Source: Corynebacterium sp. 74A (GTDB taxonomy: Bacteria; Actinomycetota; Actinomycetes; Mycobacteriales; Mycobacteriaceae). From it: a stretch of 64,000 nucleotides of DNA. The stretch spans positions 186,001 to 250,000 of the forward strand of contig NZ_PQMG01000001.1 of the NCBI RefSeq assembly GCF_008930665.1. Reading direction: 5' to 3'. The translations under genes were made by a program, and so were the position numbers. Numbering within the stretch: position 1 is the first letter of the stretch; every line of letters starts with the position of its first letter. Below, one piece after another: positions 17,232-26,881 of this stretch. The notes below the pieces were generated by a model. That model did not search any database. It was not told where the DNA came from and saw only the letters and a list, made by a program, of their open reading frames with translations.

Positions 17232-17770
17232 TTAGAGACCGCCGCCAAGTAGCAGCCACAGGCCAAGGATGATGTATTCGGCAGGCCAGACCAGCGTGGC
17301 TGGAGTACCTGGGAAAAGCGCGCACACCACAATCAAACTGGCGCCCACGGCCCTGATGGCAGGCAGCCACGACAGCTTAGACACTTAGGGCCGCTGCATC
17401 TGTGGATACTTTTAGGCAATGTATATGTGGCCCACACGACTATCAGCCACACCACGCCGAAATACGCCTCACCGGTATCGAGGAACCACACCACCGAGCC
17501 TGGATCAAGCCAGCCCACAGCGAGGGGCGAGACAATGGTGGTCCACAGCAGTGCCACGGTGGGGGTTTGAGTGCGGGGTGGACGTGCGCGAGCGCACTGG
17601 GTAACAGTTGGGCGCGTCCCATGGCTAGCAGGATGCGGGAAGTGGAAACAGCACAGCCAAAGAAAGCTGGTGAGTAGTCCGAAAATGCCGACGGAATAGC
17701 CGCCCATGGCGAAAGTGGGATGGCCCGCCTCGCAGAACGCGGAGGTGGTGCCAAGGCGCATTAGGGCGAT
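17232..17770 (-). pseudogene. Frameshifted, N-terminally truncated APC-type amino-acid permease
   Basis: Read leftward, permease-like sequence continues only if the frame is changed at least three times. AGHPTFAMGGYSVGIFGLLT switches near 17656-17670 to FFGCAVSTSRILLAMGRAQL and on to HVHPALK. It switches near 17556-17566 (a short C-run) to TPTVALLWTTIVSPLAVGWL and the following FLDTGEAYFGVVWLIVVWATY, then again near 17385-17430 to a final membrane helix ending at the TAA at 17232-17234. SR-ILLAMGR and the HP-LKTP-V-ALL order are typical of APC transporters. The first half of the gene is missing. This is a decayed gene, not an active one. Confidence 0.8.
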
Positions 17771-18111
17771 GAGCTGCCAGATTGAAAGGCTCTTTTTTAG
17801 ATCATTCCTATCGCTTCCTCATTCACATGTATTCGGTGAAATCGGGGAATCCGCCATCGGGTTGCGCCTGTGGCGCTGTCTCCCGGGACACGTTGATAGC
17901 AAAAGCCGAGTTTCACCTGCAGCGCGGCTGCAGCTCGGCTACGCCCTGGTGGGCGGCTAGATGGCGTCGATAAGCGAAGCCGAAATAACCCTCCCAGAAC
18001 AGCGGGGCGTACTGCTAGGCTGGGGCCCACTATCCACTCGCGTGACGCGGCCCACCCCGATGCCCGTCAAGTGTTTTGTACCCGACACACAGAGAGGACG
18101 TGAGGCACATC
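17771..18111. other. Gap upstream of putA with no intact gene
   Basis: No gene is visible between the permease remnant and putA. The stretch contains an exact copy of the repeat (17960-17975) and presumably the putA promoter. Some of it may be further permease debris. Confidence 0.5.
17960..17975 (-). repeat. 16-base copy of the intergenic repeat
   Basis: GATGGCGTCGATAAGC here is identical over 16 bases to the copy at 57426-57441 and, inverted, to 57366-57381. It lies about 137 bases upstream of the putA start. Confidence 0.8.
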
Positions 18112-21100
18112 ATGCCAATCCGCCTGAATGATGACCTTGAGCAGATCACCGACAGCGCCATTGAGCGGGCGCAACGGTGGATGCGCGAAGCCGAGAGTGC
18201 GTCGGTGAGTAGCAAGGAAGCGAAGAACACCCAACTTTTATCCGAGATGGTGCGCTCTGAGGGCGGCATTGACTTCACCATGGGTTTTGTGGACCGGGTG
18301 GCACGGCCGGAAGATAATGCGGTATCGGCGCGGGAGCTCAACCGGCTCGCGAGCCCGCTTGATGCGCAGCGGCGCACGCAGAGCGCGATTCCGGACTTTA
18401 TGGGCGTGGTGAATAAATCGCTGATCACCGCCGGCTCCCTTCTCGCCCCGGCAATGCCGCATGTTGCTATGCCGATCGCGCGCGCCAAGCTGCGCCAGAT
18501 GGTGGGCCACCTGGTATTTGATGCCCAGGGCTCGAAGCTGGATAAGCTGCTCGATCGCGCCGCGGAGCAGGGCTTTCAGCTGAATGTGAACCTGCTTGGC
18601 GAGGCCGTGCTGGGTGAAAAGGAAGCGGATCGACGCTTGGAGCGCACCCTTGAGCTGCTGCAAAATCCGAAGGTTACCTACGTCTCTATTAAGGCCTCCG
18701 CGGTGGTCTCGCAGCTGAATCACTGGGACTTTGGGGGCTCGGTCAAGGCGCTCAAAGACAAGATCCGGCCGCTCTATCGCGCCGCGCAAGAACGTGCCGA
18801 TCGGCCCTTTATCAACCTCGACATGGAGGAATACAAGGACCTCGAGCTCACGCTGCGGCTCTTTACCGAACTCATGGCCGAAGAGGAGTTCCACGATCTC
18901 GAGACCGGCATCGTGATTCAGGCCTATCTGCCGGACTCGGTGGGCGCGCTGGAACAACTGGCCACCTTCGCCCGCGAGCGCGTGGCCAACGGCGGCGCGC
19001 CGATTAAGGTGCGCATCGTCAAGGGCGCAAACCTCTCCATGGAGCGCGTGGAGGCCGAGCTGCACGACTGGCCGCAGGCGCCGTATATGAGCAAGGCCGA
19101 GGTGGACGCCAACTATCTTCGCCTGCTGGACTATGTACTCACCGAGGACAACGCCGATGCCATTCGCATCGGTGTGGCCAGCCACAACCTCTACACTCTC
19201 GCCACCGCCATCGAGCTGGCGGATAAGCGCGGGGTGAGCCGGCAGCTCGATATCGAAATGCTCCAAGGCATGGCCCCGGCCCAAAGCCGCGTGGTACAGC
19301 GCGACGCTGGGCGCATCATCCTCTACACCCCGGTGGTGCACAAGGAGGACTTCGATGTGGCCATCTCCTATCTGGTGCGCCGGCTGGAGGAAAACGGCGA
19401 GCCGCAGAACTTTATCTATGCGATGTTCGCCCCTGATGTCGAAGGGCCCGACCAGCACACCCCCTTAGAGCAGCAAGAGCAGCGCTATCTCGACGCGGTG
19501 CGGGAGCGCTGGGAGGTGCGCGATAGCGCGCGGCGCACCCAAAACCGGGCCGAGAACACCGAGGCCCAGCTGGGTCATGACGGGCATTTCCACAACGAGC
19601 CCGACACAGATCCCGCCCTCGCGGCCAACCGCGCCTGGGCACTGGCAGCACTCGCCCAGGATCCTGGCGCGCCGGTGTCTGACGTGATCACCGATCCTGC
19701 GGTGATTGATCAGGCTGTCGCCCGTGCTCAACAGGCGCATGAGGCGTGGGCTGGGCGTTCCGGGGCGGAGCGCGCCGAGGTGCTCGACCGGGCTGCTGAA
19801 GCACTGGGACGCTACCGTGGACAGCTGATCTCTGTGGCGGCGCATGAGGCTGGCAAAACTGTCGACCAAGCCGATCCAGAGATCTCCGAGGCCATCGACT
19901 TCGCCCGCTACTACGCAGAATCTGCTCGGGCGATCGACGCGCACTCCGGTGCACAGTTCACGCCCTACTCAGTAGTGGTGGTGACCCCACCGTGGAACTT
20001 CCCTATCGCCATTCCCATGGGCGGGGTCTTCGCGGCGCTGGCGGCAGGCTCCGCGGTGATCATCAAGCCCGCACCGCAGGCCTTGCGCTGTGCTGAGGTG
20101 GCGGTCGAGGCCCTGCGCGAGGCCGGCATCGGCGAGGACATTCTGCAACTGGTCAATGCCGATGAGGACGAGGCCGGCAAGCGGCTAATCGCGCACGAGG
20201 ATGTGGAGTCGGTGATTCTCACCGGCGCCTCCGATACCGCAGAGCTCTTCCGCTCGTGGAAGCCAGAGATGGTGATCAACGCCGAAACCTCAGGCAAGAA
20301 CGCGCTGATCATCACCCCCGCCGCCGATCCTGATCTAGCGGTATCGGATCTCTATCACTCCGCCTTCGGCCACGCCGGGCAGAAATGCTCCGCCGCCTCC
20401 CTTGCCATTCTGGTGGGCAGCGCCGGCAAGTCCGAGCGCATCATCAACCAGCTGGTCGATGCCGTCTCTACCCTCAAGGTGGGTGTGGGCACCGATATCT
20501 CCACCACCATGAACGGGCTCATCGAAGCACCCAACGAGAAACTTCTGCGCGGGCTGACCACCCTCGAACCGGGCGAGCGCTGGCTAATTAAGCCACGCAA
20601 GCTCAACGACGAGGGCACGCTGTGGAGCCCCGGCATCCGCGATAACGTCCAACCCGGCTCCTGGTATCACACGCACGAATGCTTCGGGCCGGTGCTCGGC
20701 ATCATGCGGGCCCGCGATCTCGATGAGGCCATCGAGTGGCAAAACTCCACCGGCTATGGCCTGACCGGCGGGCTCCACTCCCTCGACGAGGAGGAAATCC
20801 GGCACTGGGTGGAGCATGTGGAAGTCGGCAACGCCTATGTCAATCGCGGCATCACCGGCGCGATCGTGCAACGCCAGTCCTTCGGCGGGTGGAAGAAATC
20901 CGCCCTCGGCGCCGGGGCCAAGGCCGGCGGCCCGAACTACGTGGCCCAGCAGGGCGTGTGGAGCGAGACTGAGGCAGTGGACATGCCGCCGGTGTCCCTT
21001 GAGCCGAGCATCAACCGGGCACTGCGCGATATCGCAGAACGCGCCCACGATGGGCGCCTGGATCTTAACCCCTCCGATCTGGAGTGGCTGCGCCGTGCCG

Positions 21101-21561
21101 CCCACTCGGATCAGTACTGGTGGGAGCGGGAGTTTGGTCGCACCCACGATCGCACGGGGCTGCAATCCGAGAGCAATATCTTCCGCTACCGGCCGCTACT
21201 CGAGTCGCTGCAGATACACCTCGGCGCTGGCTGGAGGCTACGGGATCTGCTGCGTATTCACCTTGGGGCACTACGCACCGGCACCACTGTGGTCGTCACC
21301 GGCGATGCCGAGGCGACAGCTGTGGCCCGCGCCGCAGGGCTGAGCGCCCAAGAAAGCGAACAGGTAGCACAGCTGCGGGTCCGCGTGCTCGGTGAGCCGA
21401 GTGACGCGATGCGCGAGCACGCAGTGCGCTTGGGCGCCACCCTCCTCACAGCGCCGGTACTCTCCGATGGCCGCCGCGAGCTGCTGCCGCTGCTACTGGA
21501 GCAGGCGGTGTCTATTACCACCCACCGCTTCGGTCATCTCACCCCGAACCCGCTGGGATAG
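18112..21561 (+). CDS. putA: Bifunctional proline dehydrogenase / L-glutamate gamma-semialdehyde dehydrogenase
   Basis: The 1,149-residue enzyme oxidises proline to glutamate in two steps. The N-terminal half is the FAD-dependent proline dehydrogenase barrel (RIVKGANLSMERVEAELHDW, VASHNLYTLA, EMLQGMAPAQSRVV). The second half is an NAD-dependent aldehyde dehydrogenase with VVVTPPWNFPIAIPMGGVFA, the VINAETSGKNALI region and the catalytic cysteine in GHAGQKCSAAS. A C-terminal extension of about 150 residues follows. I chose ATG 18112 because GAGG sits six bases upstream; a frame extension to 18076 lacks a good start. There is no N-terminal DNA-binding domain as in enterobacterial PutA, so regulation must come from another protein. 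It stands as a single gene. Confidence 0.93.
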   Translation: MPIRLNDDLEQITDSAIERAQRWMREAESASVSSKEAKNTQLLSEMVRSEGGIDFTMGFVDRVARPEDNAVSARELNRLASPLDAQRRTQSAIPDFMGVVNKSLITAGSLLAPAMPHVAMPIARAKLRQMVGHLVFDAQGSKLDKLLDRAAEQGFQLNVNLLGEAVLGEKEADRRLERTLELLQNPKVTYVSIKASAVVSQLNHWDFGGSVKALKDKIRPLYRAAQERADRPFINLDMEEYKDLELTLRLFTELMAEEEFHDLETGIVIQAYLPDSVGALEQLATFARERVANGGAPIKVRIVKGANLSMERVEAELHDWPQAPYMSKAEVDANYLRLLDYVLTEDNADAIRIGVASHNLYTLATAIELADKRGVSRQLDIEMLQGMAPAQSRVVQRDAGRIILYTPVVHKEDFDVAISYLVRRLEENGEPQNFIYAMFAPDVEGPDQHTPLEQQEQRYLDAVRERWEVRDSARRTQNRAENTEAQLGHDGHFHNEPDTDPALAANRAWALAALAQDPGAPVSDVITDPAVIDQAVARAQQAHEAWAGRSGAERAEVLDRAAEALGRYRGQLISVAAHEAGKTVDQADPEISEAIDFARYYAESARAIDAHSGAQFTPYSVVVVTPPWNFPIAIPMGGVFAALAAGSAVIIKPAPQALRCAEVAVEALREAGIGEDILQLVNADEDEAGKRLIAHEDVESVILTGASDTAELFRSWKPEMVINAETSGKNALIITPAADPDLAVSDLYHSAFGHAGQKCSAASLAILVGSAGKSERIINQLVDAVSTLKVGVGTDISTTMNGLIEAPNEKLLRGLTTLEPGERWLIKPRKLNDEGTLWSPGIRDNVQPGSWYHTHECFGPVLGIMRARDLDEAIEWQNSTGYGLTGGLHSLDEEEIRHWVEHVEVGNAYVNRGITGAIVQRQSFGGWKKSALGAGAKAGGPNYVAQQGVWSETEAVDMPPVSLEPSINRALRDIAERAHDGRLDLNPSDLEWLRRAAHSDQYWWEREFGRTHDRTGLQSESNIFRYRPLLESLQIHLGAGWRLRDLLRIHLGALRTGTTVVVTGDAEATAVARAAGLSAQESEQVAQLRVRVLGEPSDAMREHAVRLGATLLTAPVLSDGRRELLPLLLEQAVSITTHRFGHLTPNPLG

Positions 21562-21594
21562 GTACCCGAGCTAGTCGAGGGGGATCCCACGGTT

Positions 21595-21637
21595 GCACGG
21601 CGGGTCCGGTGCCACGCTGGCGCGGGCCCGCCTGTGC
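21595..21637. terminator. Large hairpin between convergent putA and priA
   Basis: GCAC-GGCGGG-CC pairs with GG-CCCGCC-GTGC across 21595-21637, with small bulges and a 16-base loop. It sits 33 bases after the putA stop. There is no T-run, so it is a possible but atypical terminator. Confidence 0.4.
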
Positions 21638-21745
21638 ATGTGTCGATGGAAGGGCCGTGAAGGAGTGCCGTGGTGACGGTGCGTGATGACGGTCCGTGAG
21701 AAACGCGCGCTGCCGCTTCCCTGCTCTCTCGGTGCCAGGTATCCG

Positions 21746-23770
21746 CTAGCCGATACGCAGCGGGCCCACCTGGACGCGCAAAGGCGGGTCCTCCGAGCGA
21801 ACCTCGCGTTTGATCTGTCCGGCCTTCAAGATCCGCCCCAACTGTTGGGCGGGGAGGCTACCGCGAATAATCATCCGCTCGGGCGGGCCAAAGGCGCGCT
21901 CATCCCACTCCCCTGGCAAATGCACTCCTGGGGGAAGATCCACCGGCCCCAACACCTCTACGTGCTCGGGTAGCTCGAGCAGTTCCACGAAACGATCCAA
22001 GCTGGCGCGGCCGCCATCCACCACGGCCATGGTGGTCGTCGGTGGCAGCTCTACCTCGGCGCGCTCAGCCAGCTCCCTGTGGGCAGCGCCGATGGGATCC
22101 CAGCGCAGGAGCGCCTGCACCACGGGCACATCCTGATCGGCCACCACGATCAACTGGCCATCATTATCCCGAGAGTCCACCAAGGAACCAACGCGCAGCC
22201 AGCTCGCTAACGCCTCCTCGCCGGCGCGGAGATCCTGCTTACTCAGCAGCCCCCAGGTATCGAGCAAAATCGCAGCACCATATCGGCCCCCGACGACACG
22301 GGGCTCCGCGCCCGAGGTCGCCACCACGATGGTGGGGCCGGGGTCGATCTCGGAGACGATCTTCTCCCCACTCGAGGTCACCACCCGCACCCCGCTGAAG
22401 GCGCGGCCCAGCTCTTCGGCGGTGCGATCAGATCCGATCACCACGGCGCGAATCTCTGTGGAGCCGCATTCAAGGCACTCGTGGTGGGCGTCGATACGCC
22501 CACACCACCGGCACTGCGGAGAAACCGGCACGTGGGGATCACCGGAGGCAGGAAGCTCAAGGGGGCCATTGCAGTGGCGGCAGCGGGCGGCAGCGCGGCA
22601 GCGTCGACACGCAAGAGTAGGCGCATAGCCCTTGCGGGGAACCTGCACCAGCACCGGCCGCTGGGCCTCCACGGCGGCGCGCACCGCCTGATAGGCCTTG
22701 CTGGGAATCCGCCTACTCTTCGCCAGCGGATCGCCCCCGCCATAGGCGGATGCGCCGGTGGCCATGGTTAAGGGCGCGGCCTGGCGAATGTGTCCGCGCT
22801 CGCCGGCACAGTCGAAGGCCCAGCCGCGCTCGACCATGAGCTGCACCTCGGCAGTGCGGGCATAGCCGCCCATGATGAGCGCGCATTTTTCCTGCGCGGA
22901 ACGGGTGCTCAACACCTCGCGGGCGTGCCAATAGGGGGCGCGCGGATCGACGAGATTATCATCGCCATCAAACATGATCGCAGCTAGACGCAGATCCTGC
23001 ACGGGGGCGAAGGCCGCAGAACGGGTGCCAATCACCAACCGTGACTGACCATGCAGGATCGACAAAAAGCGCCGGTAGCGCGCCTGCGGGCCCAGCGTGG
23101 CGCTGAGTGTGGTGATCTGTTTCGCCGACACCAGCTCGCGCAGTGCGGCCTCGAGACGATCCAAGGCGCGTTGATGCGGCACCACCGCTAAAGCCCCGTG
23201 GCCGGCTCGCACGGTGTGTACCAAGGCGGCGGCGAGCTCGGCGGCCCAGTCGCCGTCGGGGTTGATCTGCCAGGCAATGCGGGCGGGTTTGCCCTCCTTC
23301 ACGGCTTTGAGAAAGGCCTGGCCGCGCACATAGTTATCCCAGGCGCTCATGTCCGGCTCGGCGGCGTCGCCAAGCGTGTCCCAGGAGGTGGTGAAATCTG
23401 TTTTCTCGGCGGCGGCATGGCGATTCGGCACTGCGGCGCGGATCATATCCGAACGGCACCCGGCATAGCGTTCGGCGAGTTTCTCCACGAGAGCCTGGGT
23501 GCTGGGCGGATAGACCACCTCGGGCGAGATGACCCGCTCGATATAGCGCAGGGAGCCCTGGTGTTCGGAAGTGTCGTGCCGGGAGATCAGGATGGCATCC
23601 ACCAGCCGTCCGCCGAAGCGCACCCGCACCTTCACCCCAGGCTGGGCGCTCTCAGAATCAGCCTCGCTGAGGCGGTAATCGAAGTAGCGGTCGAGGTGAA
23701 TCAGCCCCAACAAAGGCAACACCCGCGCCACCGGCAGGGATTCTGCTGGGGTGCGCGGGTGGGTAGCCAT
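21746..23770 (-). CDS. priA: Primosomal protein N', helicase motifs degenerate
   Basis: The 674-residue product matches actinobacterial PriA, which helps reload the replisome at stalled forks. Zinc-binding cysteine pairs are clear in CRRCRAAARCRHCNGP, CRWCG and CLECGS. The helicase part is degraded: no Walker A lysine motif is visible, and the Walker B position reads IMFDGDDN instead of DEEH. This loss is usual in this phylum, so the protein probably acts by binding DNA and partner proteins rather than by unwinding. It lies 15 bases downstream of metK in the same direction and probably shares its transcript. Confidence 0.88.
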   Translation of the reverse strand: MATHPRTPAESLPVARVLPLLGLIHLDRYFDYRLSEADSESAQPGVKVRVRFGGRLVDAILISRHDTSEHQGSLRYIERVISPEVVYPPSTQALVEKLAERYAGCRSDMIRAAVPNRHAAAEKTDFTTSWDTLGDAAEPDMSAWDNYVRGQAFLKAVKEGKPARIAWQINPDGDWAAELAAALVHTVRAGHGALAVVPHQRALDRLEAALRELVSAKQITTLSATLGPQARYRRFLSILHGQSRLVIGTRSAAFAPVQDLRLAAIMFDGDDNLVDPRAPYWHAREVLSTRSAQEKCALIMGGYARTAEVQLMVERGWAFDCAGERGHIRQAAPLTMATGASAYGGGDPLAKSRRIPSKAYQAVRAAVEAQRPVLVQVPRKGYAPTLACRRCRAAARCRHCNGPLELPASGDPHVPVSPQCRWCGRIDAHHECLECGSTEIRAVVIGSDRTAEELGRAFSGVRVVTSSGEKIVSEIDPGPTIVVATSGAEPRVVGGRYGAAILLDTWGLLSKQDLRAGEEALASWLRVGSLVDSRDNDGQLIVVADQDVPVVQALLRWDPIGAAHRELAERAEVELPPTTTMAVVDGGRASLDRFVELLELPEHVEVLGPVDLPPGVHLPGEWDERAFGPPERMIIRGSLPAQQLGRILKAGQIKREVRSEDPPLRVQVGPLRIG

Positions 23771-23785
23771 GCGGGAGATTCTAGT

Positions 23786-25009
23786 CTAGATCCCCGCTGC
23801 GGCGCGCAACTCCTCCACACGGTTGGTGTGCTCCCACGGGAAGTCCACATCGGTGCGGCCAAAGTGGCCATAGGCGGAGGTGTCCGCGTAAATCGGGCGC
23901 AAGAGATCCAGCTCGCGGATAATCGCGGCTGGGCGCAGATTAAAGACCTCAGCCACAGCGTGTTGGATCTGCTCATCGCTCAGACCGTGCTTGGCGGTGC
24001 CGAAGGTTTCTACATACAGCCCCACCGGAGCGGCGCGGCCAATGGCATAAGCCACCTGCACCTCGGCCTTATCGGCCAAGCCGGCGGCCACGATGTTTTT
24101 CGCCACCCAGCGCATAGCGTAGGCGCCGGAGCGATCCACCTTCGAGGGATCCTTGCCGGAGAAGGCGCCACCGCCGTGGCGGGCCATGCCGCCATAGGTG
24201 TCCACAATGATCTTGCGGCCGGTCAACCCGGCGTCGCCCATCGGCCCGCCGAGCACGAAGGAGCCGGAGGGGTTAATGAGCACGGTGAGCTCCTCACTGA
24301 GGAAGCTCTCCAGCCCTGCATCGGCGATCACCCAGTTAATCACGTGCTCCCGCAGCTGCTCCTCCAGCCACTGCTGGGTGATATCCGGATCGTGCTGGGT
24401 GGAGATCACGATCGTGTCGATATGGCTGGGATTATCCGCCTCGTCATAGGCGAAAGTCACCTGGGTTTTACCGTCCGGACGCAGATGGGGCACGATGCCC
24501 TCCTTGCGTGCCTGGGTGAGACGCCGAGACAACCGATGCGCCAACGCAATCGGCAGCGGCATGTACTCGTCCGTCTCGTTGGTGGCATAGCCGAACATCA
24601 GGCCCTGATCGCCAGCGCCCGCGTGATCATCATCGTGCTGGGAGGTACCGCTACGCACCTCCTGGGAGGTGTCCACGCCCGAGCCGATCTCGGCGCTCTG
24701 CTCGCCAATGGCCACGGTTACTCCACACGTGGTGCCATCGAAGCCCACCTCGGAGGAGGTGAAACCGATCTCCTTCAGCTTGGTGCGCACCAGCTGCGGG
24801 ATCTCCACATAGCCGGCGCAGCGCACCTCTCCCACCACGTGCACTAAACCGGTAGTGACCACAGTTTCCACGGCCACCCGAGAGTGCGGGTCCACCTCGA
24901 GCATGGCGTCGAGAATGGTATCTGAGATGGCATCACAGATCTTGTCCGGGTGACCTTCCGTCACCGACTCGCTGGTGAAAAGTCGAGTATCTTTAGCTGC
25001 GCTGGTCAT
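23786..25009 (-). CDS. metK: S-adenosylmethionine synthetase
   Basis: The 407-residue enzyme makes S-adenosylmethionine from methionine and ATP. The family signatures are all present: [12 protein letters not shown] near the N-terminus, VTVAIGEQS, and the phosphate-binding [20 protein letters not shown] start at ATG 25009 ([11 protein letters not shown]); a TTG nine bases earlier is possible. No Shine-Dalgarno is visible. The probable -10 (TAGTCT, complement of 25022-25027) lies so close that the leader is only a few bases. An McbR-type operator overlaps this promoter, so expression should respond to sulfur-amino-acid status. Confidence 0.95.
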   Translation of the reverse strand: MTSAAKDTRLFTSESVTEGHPDKICDAISDTILDAMLEVDPHSRVAVETVVTTGLVHVVGEVRCAGYVEIPQLVRTKLKEIGFTSSEVGFDGTTCGVTVAIGEQSAEIGSGVDTSQEVRSGTSQHDDDHAGAGDQGLMFGYATNETDEYMPLPIALAHRLSRRLTQARKEGIVPHLRPDGKTQVTFAYDEADNPSHIDTIVISTQHDPDITQQWLEEQLREHVINWVIADAGLESFLSEELTVLINPSGSFVLGGPMGDAGLTGRKIIVDTYGGMARHGGGAFSGKDPSKVDRSGAYAMRWVAKNIVAAGLADKAEVQVAYAIGRAAPVGLYVETFGTAKHGLSDEQIQHAVAEVFNLRPAAIIRELDLLRPIYADTSAYGHFGRTDVDFPWEHTNRVEELRAAAGI

Positions 25010-25021
25010 AGACAACAAACA

Positions 25022-25037
25022 TAGACTAAGCGGTCTA
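25022..25037. promoter_or_regulatory. McbR-type operator overlapping the metK promoter
   Basis: TAGAC-TAAGCG-GTCTA is a perfect match to the TAGAC-N6-GTCTA site bound by McbR, the repressor of methionine and cysteine genes in Corynebacterium glutamicum. It covers the likely metK -10, the position expected for repression. McbR itself is not in the window. Confidence 0.8.
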
Positions 25038-25088
25038 ATTTAGCAATACATGCAGGGCACGCCCTTCGATATGCGCTCCTGCGCCACG

Positions 25089-26333
25089 CTAACGCCGAAG
25101 CGCGCTGATCCCATCGAGAATCCGATGCGCCACCGCGTTCTTGGTCCCCGCGGGCACGGCTATCTCCGTGTCATCGGCGCCGAGCAGCCAGCCCTCGTTG
25201 GTGTCTTGTCCGAAGACGCGGCCACCGCCGACGTGATTGACCATGAGCAGGTCCACCCCTTTGCGTTGGAGCTTTTCTCGGCCCAGCTGCAGCGGGCTGG
25301 TGTGCTCATCGCCGGTCTCTGCGGCAAATCCGACGATGATCGTCTCGGCGGGCACCGCGCCATCGCGGCGCTGCTGCACCAGACCGGCGAGAATATCGGG
25401 GTTTTGGGTCATCTCAATCACCGATAGATCCGCTTCAGCCTTACCCTTTTTCATCTTGGACTCCGCCCGGTGGGCAGGGCGATAATCCGCCACCGCGGCG
25501 GCCATAATCACTACATCGGCCTTCTGTGCCTCGCGGTCCATGGCTGCGTGAAGCTCGGCGGCGGAATCAATGCGGATGATCCGCGCCCCAATGGGATCCA
25601 CCAACGTGTCCGCCGCTCCGACGACCAGCACCACCTCTGCACCGCGCTGGGCGGCGGCATTGGCCAGGGCATAGCCTTGGCGGCCGGAGGAATGATTGCC
25701 AATAAAGCGCACGGGATCGATCTCCTCGCGCGTCCCGCCGGCCGAAATCAGAACCCGCACGCCCTCGAGATCGCGCTGCGGGGCGCGGCCCTCCTCCTGC
25801 ACACCAAGCGCATACTCCACTACCTGCTCCGGCTCGGGCAGCCTGCCCGGCCCGCTATCGCGGCCGGTGAGCCGCCCATGAGCGGGCTCCATCACGGCGA
25901 TACCGCGCTGCCGCAGCACCTGGACATTTTCCCGAGTAGCGGGGTTATTCCACATCTCGGTATGCATGGCTGGTGCCACCACCACGGGGCAGGTGGCCAC
26001 GAGACAGGTGGCGGTGAGCTGATCATCCGCCATACCCAGGCGCAGCCGAGCCAGGAAATCGGCGGTGGCGGGCACCACCACCACGAGATCGGCCTGCTGC
26101 CCCACCATCACGTGCTGCACCTTATCCACGTTCTCAAATACATCGGTGGCTACCGGATTGCCGGACAGGGCGGTGAAGGTTGCCTCCCCGACGAACTTAA
26201 GGGCATTGCGGGTAGGCACCACCCGCACGCTGTGTCCCGCTTCGGTGAAGGCACGGATCACATGGCAGGCCTTATAGGCGGCGATACCGCCGGTCACACC
26301 AACGACGATGGAGAGTTTCTCGCTCGAATTCAT
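25089..26333 (-). CDS. coaBC: Bifunctional phosphopantothenoylcysteine decarboxylase / phosphopantothenate-cysteine ligase
   Basis: The 414-residue enzyme performs two consecutive steps of coenzyme A synthesis. The N-terminal CoaC flavoprotein part shows VVGVTGGIAAYKACHVIRAF, the VVVPATADFLARLRLG loop and APAMHTEMWNNPA. The C-terminal CoaB part begins near residue 195 with LISAGGTREEIDPVRFIGN and the SSGRQGYALA nucleotide-binding loop. ATG 26333 is preferred over a TTG nine bases upstream; no clear ribosome-binding site is seen. It lies between rpoZ and metK in the same direction, but terminators and the McbR site suggest separate transcription units. Confidence 0.94.
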   Translation of the reverse strand: MNSSEKLSIVVGVTGGIAAYKACHVIRAFTEAGHSVRVVPTRNALKFVGEATFTALSGNPVATDVFENVDKVQHVMVGQQADLVVVVPATADFLARLRLGMADDQLTATCLVATCPVVVAPAMHTEMWNNPATRENVQVLRQRGIAVMEPAHGRLTGRDSGPGRLPEPEQVVEYALGVQEEGRAPQRDLEGVRVLISAGGTREEIDPVRFIGNHSSGRQGYALANAAAQRGAEVVLVVGAADTLVDPIGARIIRIDSAAELHAAMDREAQKADVVIMAAAVADYRPAHRAESKMKKGKAEADLSVIEMTQNPDILAGLVQQRRDGAVPAETIIVGFAAETGDEHTSPLQLGREKLQRKGVDLLMVNHVGGGRVFGQDTNEGWLLGADDTEIAVPAGTKNAVAHRILDGISALRR

Positions 26334-26383
26334 AAGTGTCAAGGGTAGCCGATACCCCTACGGCCGCTGGATGTACACAGCAC

Positions 26384-26422
26384 AAAACCCAGCACGCACC
26401 GAGAGTGTGGGCGTACTGGGTT
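26384..26422 (-). terminator. Terminator downstream of rpoZ
   Basis: AACCCAGTACGC (complement of 26411-26422) and GCGTGCTGGGTT (complement of 26386-26397) form a 12-base-pair stem with one G-U pair, ending in TTTT. It closes the gmk-rpoZ unit before coaBC. Confidence 0.75.
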
Positions 26423-26501
26423 GGTGATGTCGACCGGGGCAGCGTCGAGCTGCCCCTTTCAGTAACCGTGCGAACACGGAGGCCGATCAAGGGATGAGGC
26501 T

Positions 26502-26786
26502 TTAGCCTTCCTCGTGGTGCAGCATTCCAGCGTCGATCTCGCGCAGGGCGATAGACAGCGGCTTCTCGCCAGCTTCGGGGGTAACGAGTGGGCCAATGAA
26601 TTCAAAGACGCCCTCGTCCGCCTGCTGGTAGTAGCTGTTGATCTGACGGGCACGCTTCGCCGCGAAAATGGCGAGAGCGTACTTGGAGGACACATGGTTC
26701 ATAAGGCTGTCGATGGGCGGTGCGGTAATGCCTACCGGATCATCGAAAACAGACTCATTGCCTGTGGTTTGGTTACTCACTGTCAT
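26502..26786 (-). CDS. rpoZ: RNA polymerase omega subunit
   Basis: The 94-residue product contains [20 protein letters not shown] followed by [16 protein letters not shown], the conserved core of omega, which helps assemble RNA polymerase by chaperoning beta-prime. The C-terminal [15 protein letters not shown] segment is also family-typical. AAAAAGG directly precedes the ATG. It follows gmk by 95 bases in the same direction, an order conserved in actinobacteria. Confidence 0.95.
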   Translation of the reverse strand: MTVSNQTTGNESVFDDPVGITAPPIDSLMNHVSSKYALAIFAAKRARQINSYYQQADEGVFEFIGPLVTPEAGEKPLSIALREIDAGMLHHEEG

Positions 26787-26881
26787 CCTTTTTCTGGATT
26801 GCTATCTGTAAAAGTTCTCTCTGCACCATGCTGCCCACTGCGGTCCACTACGCCCGCGGGTCCGAGTGGCACCCTCGACGG

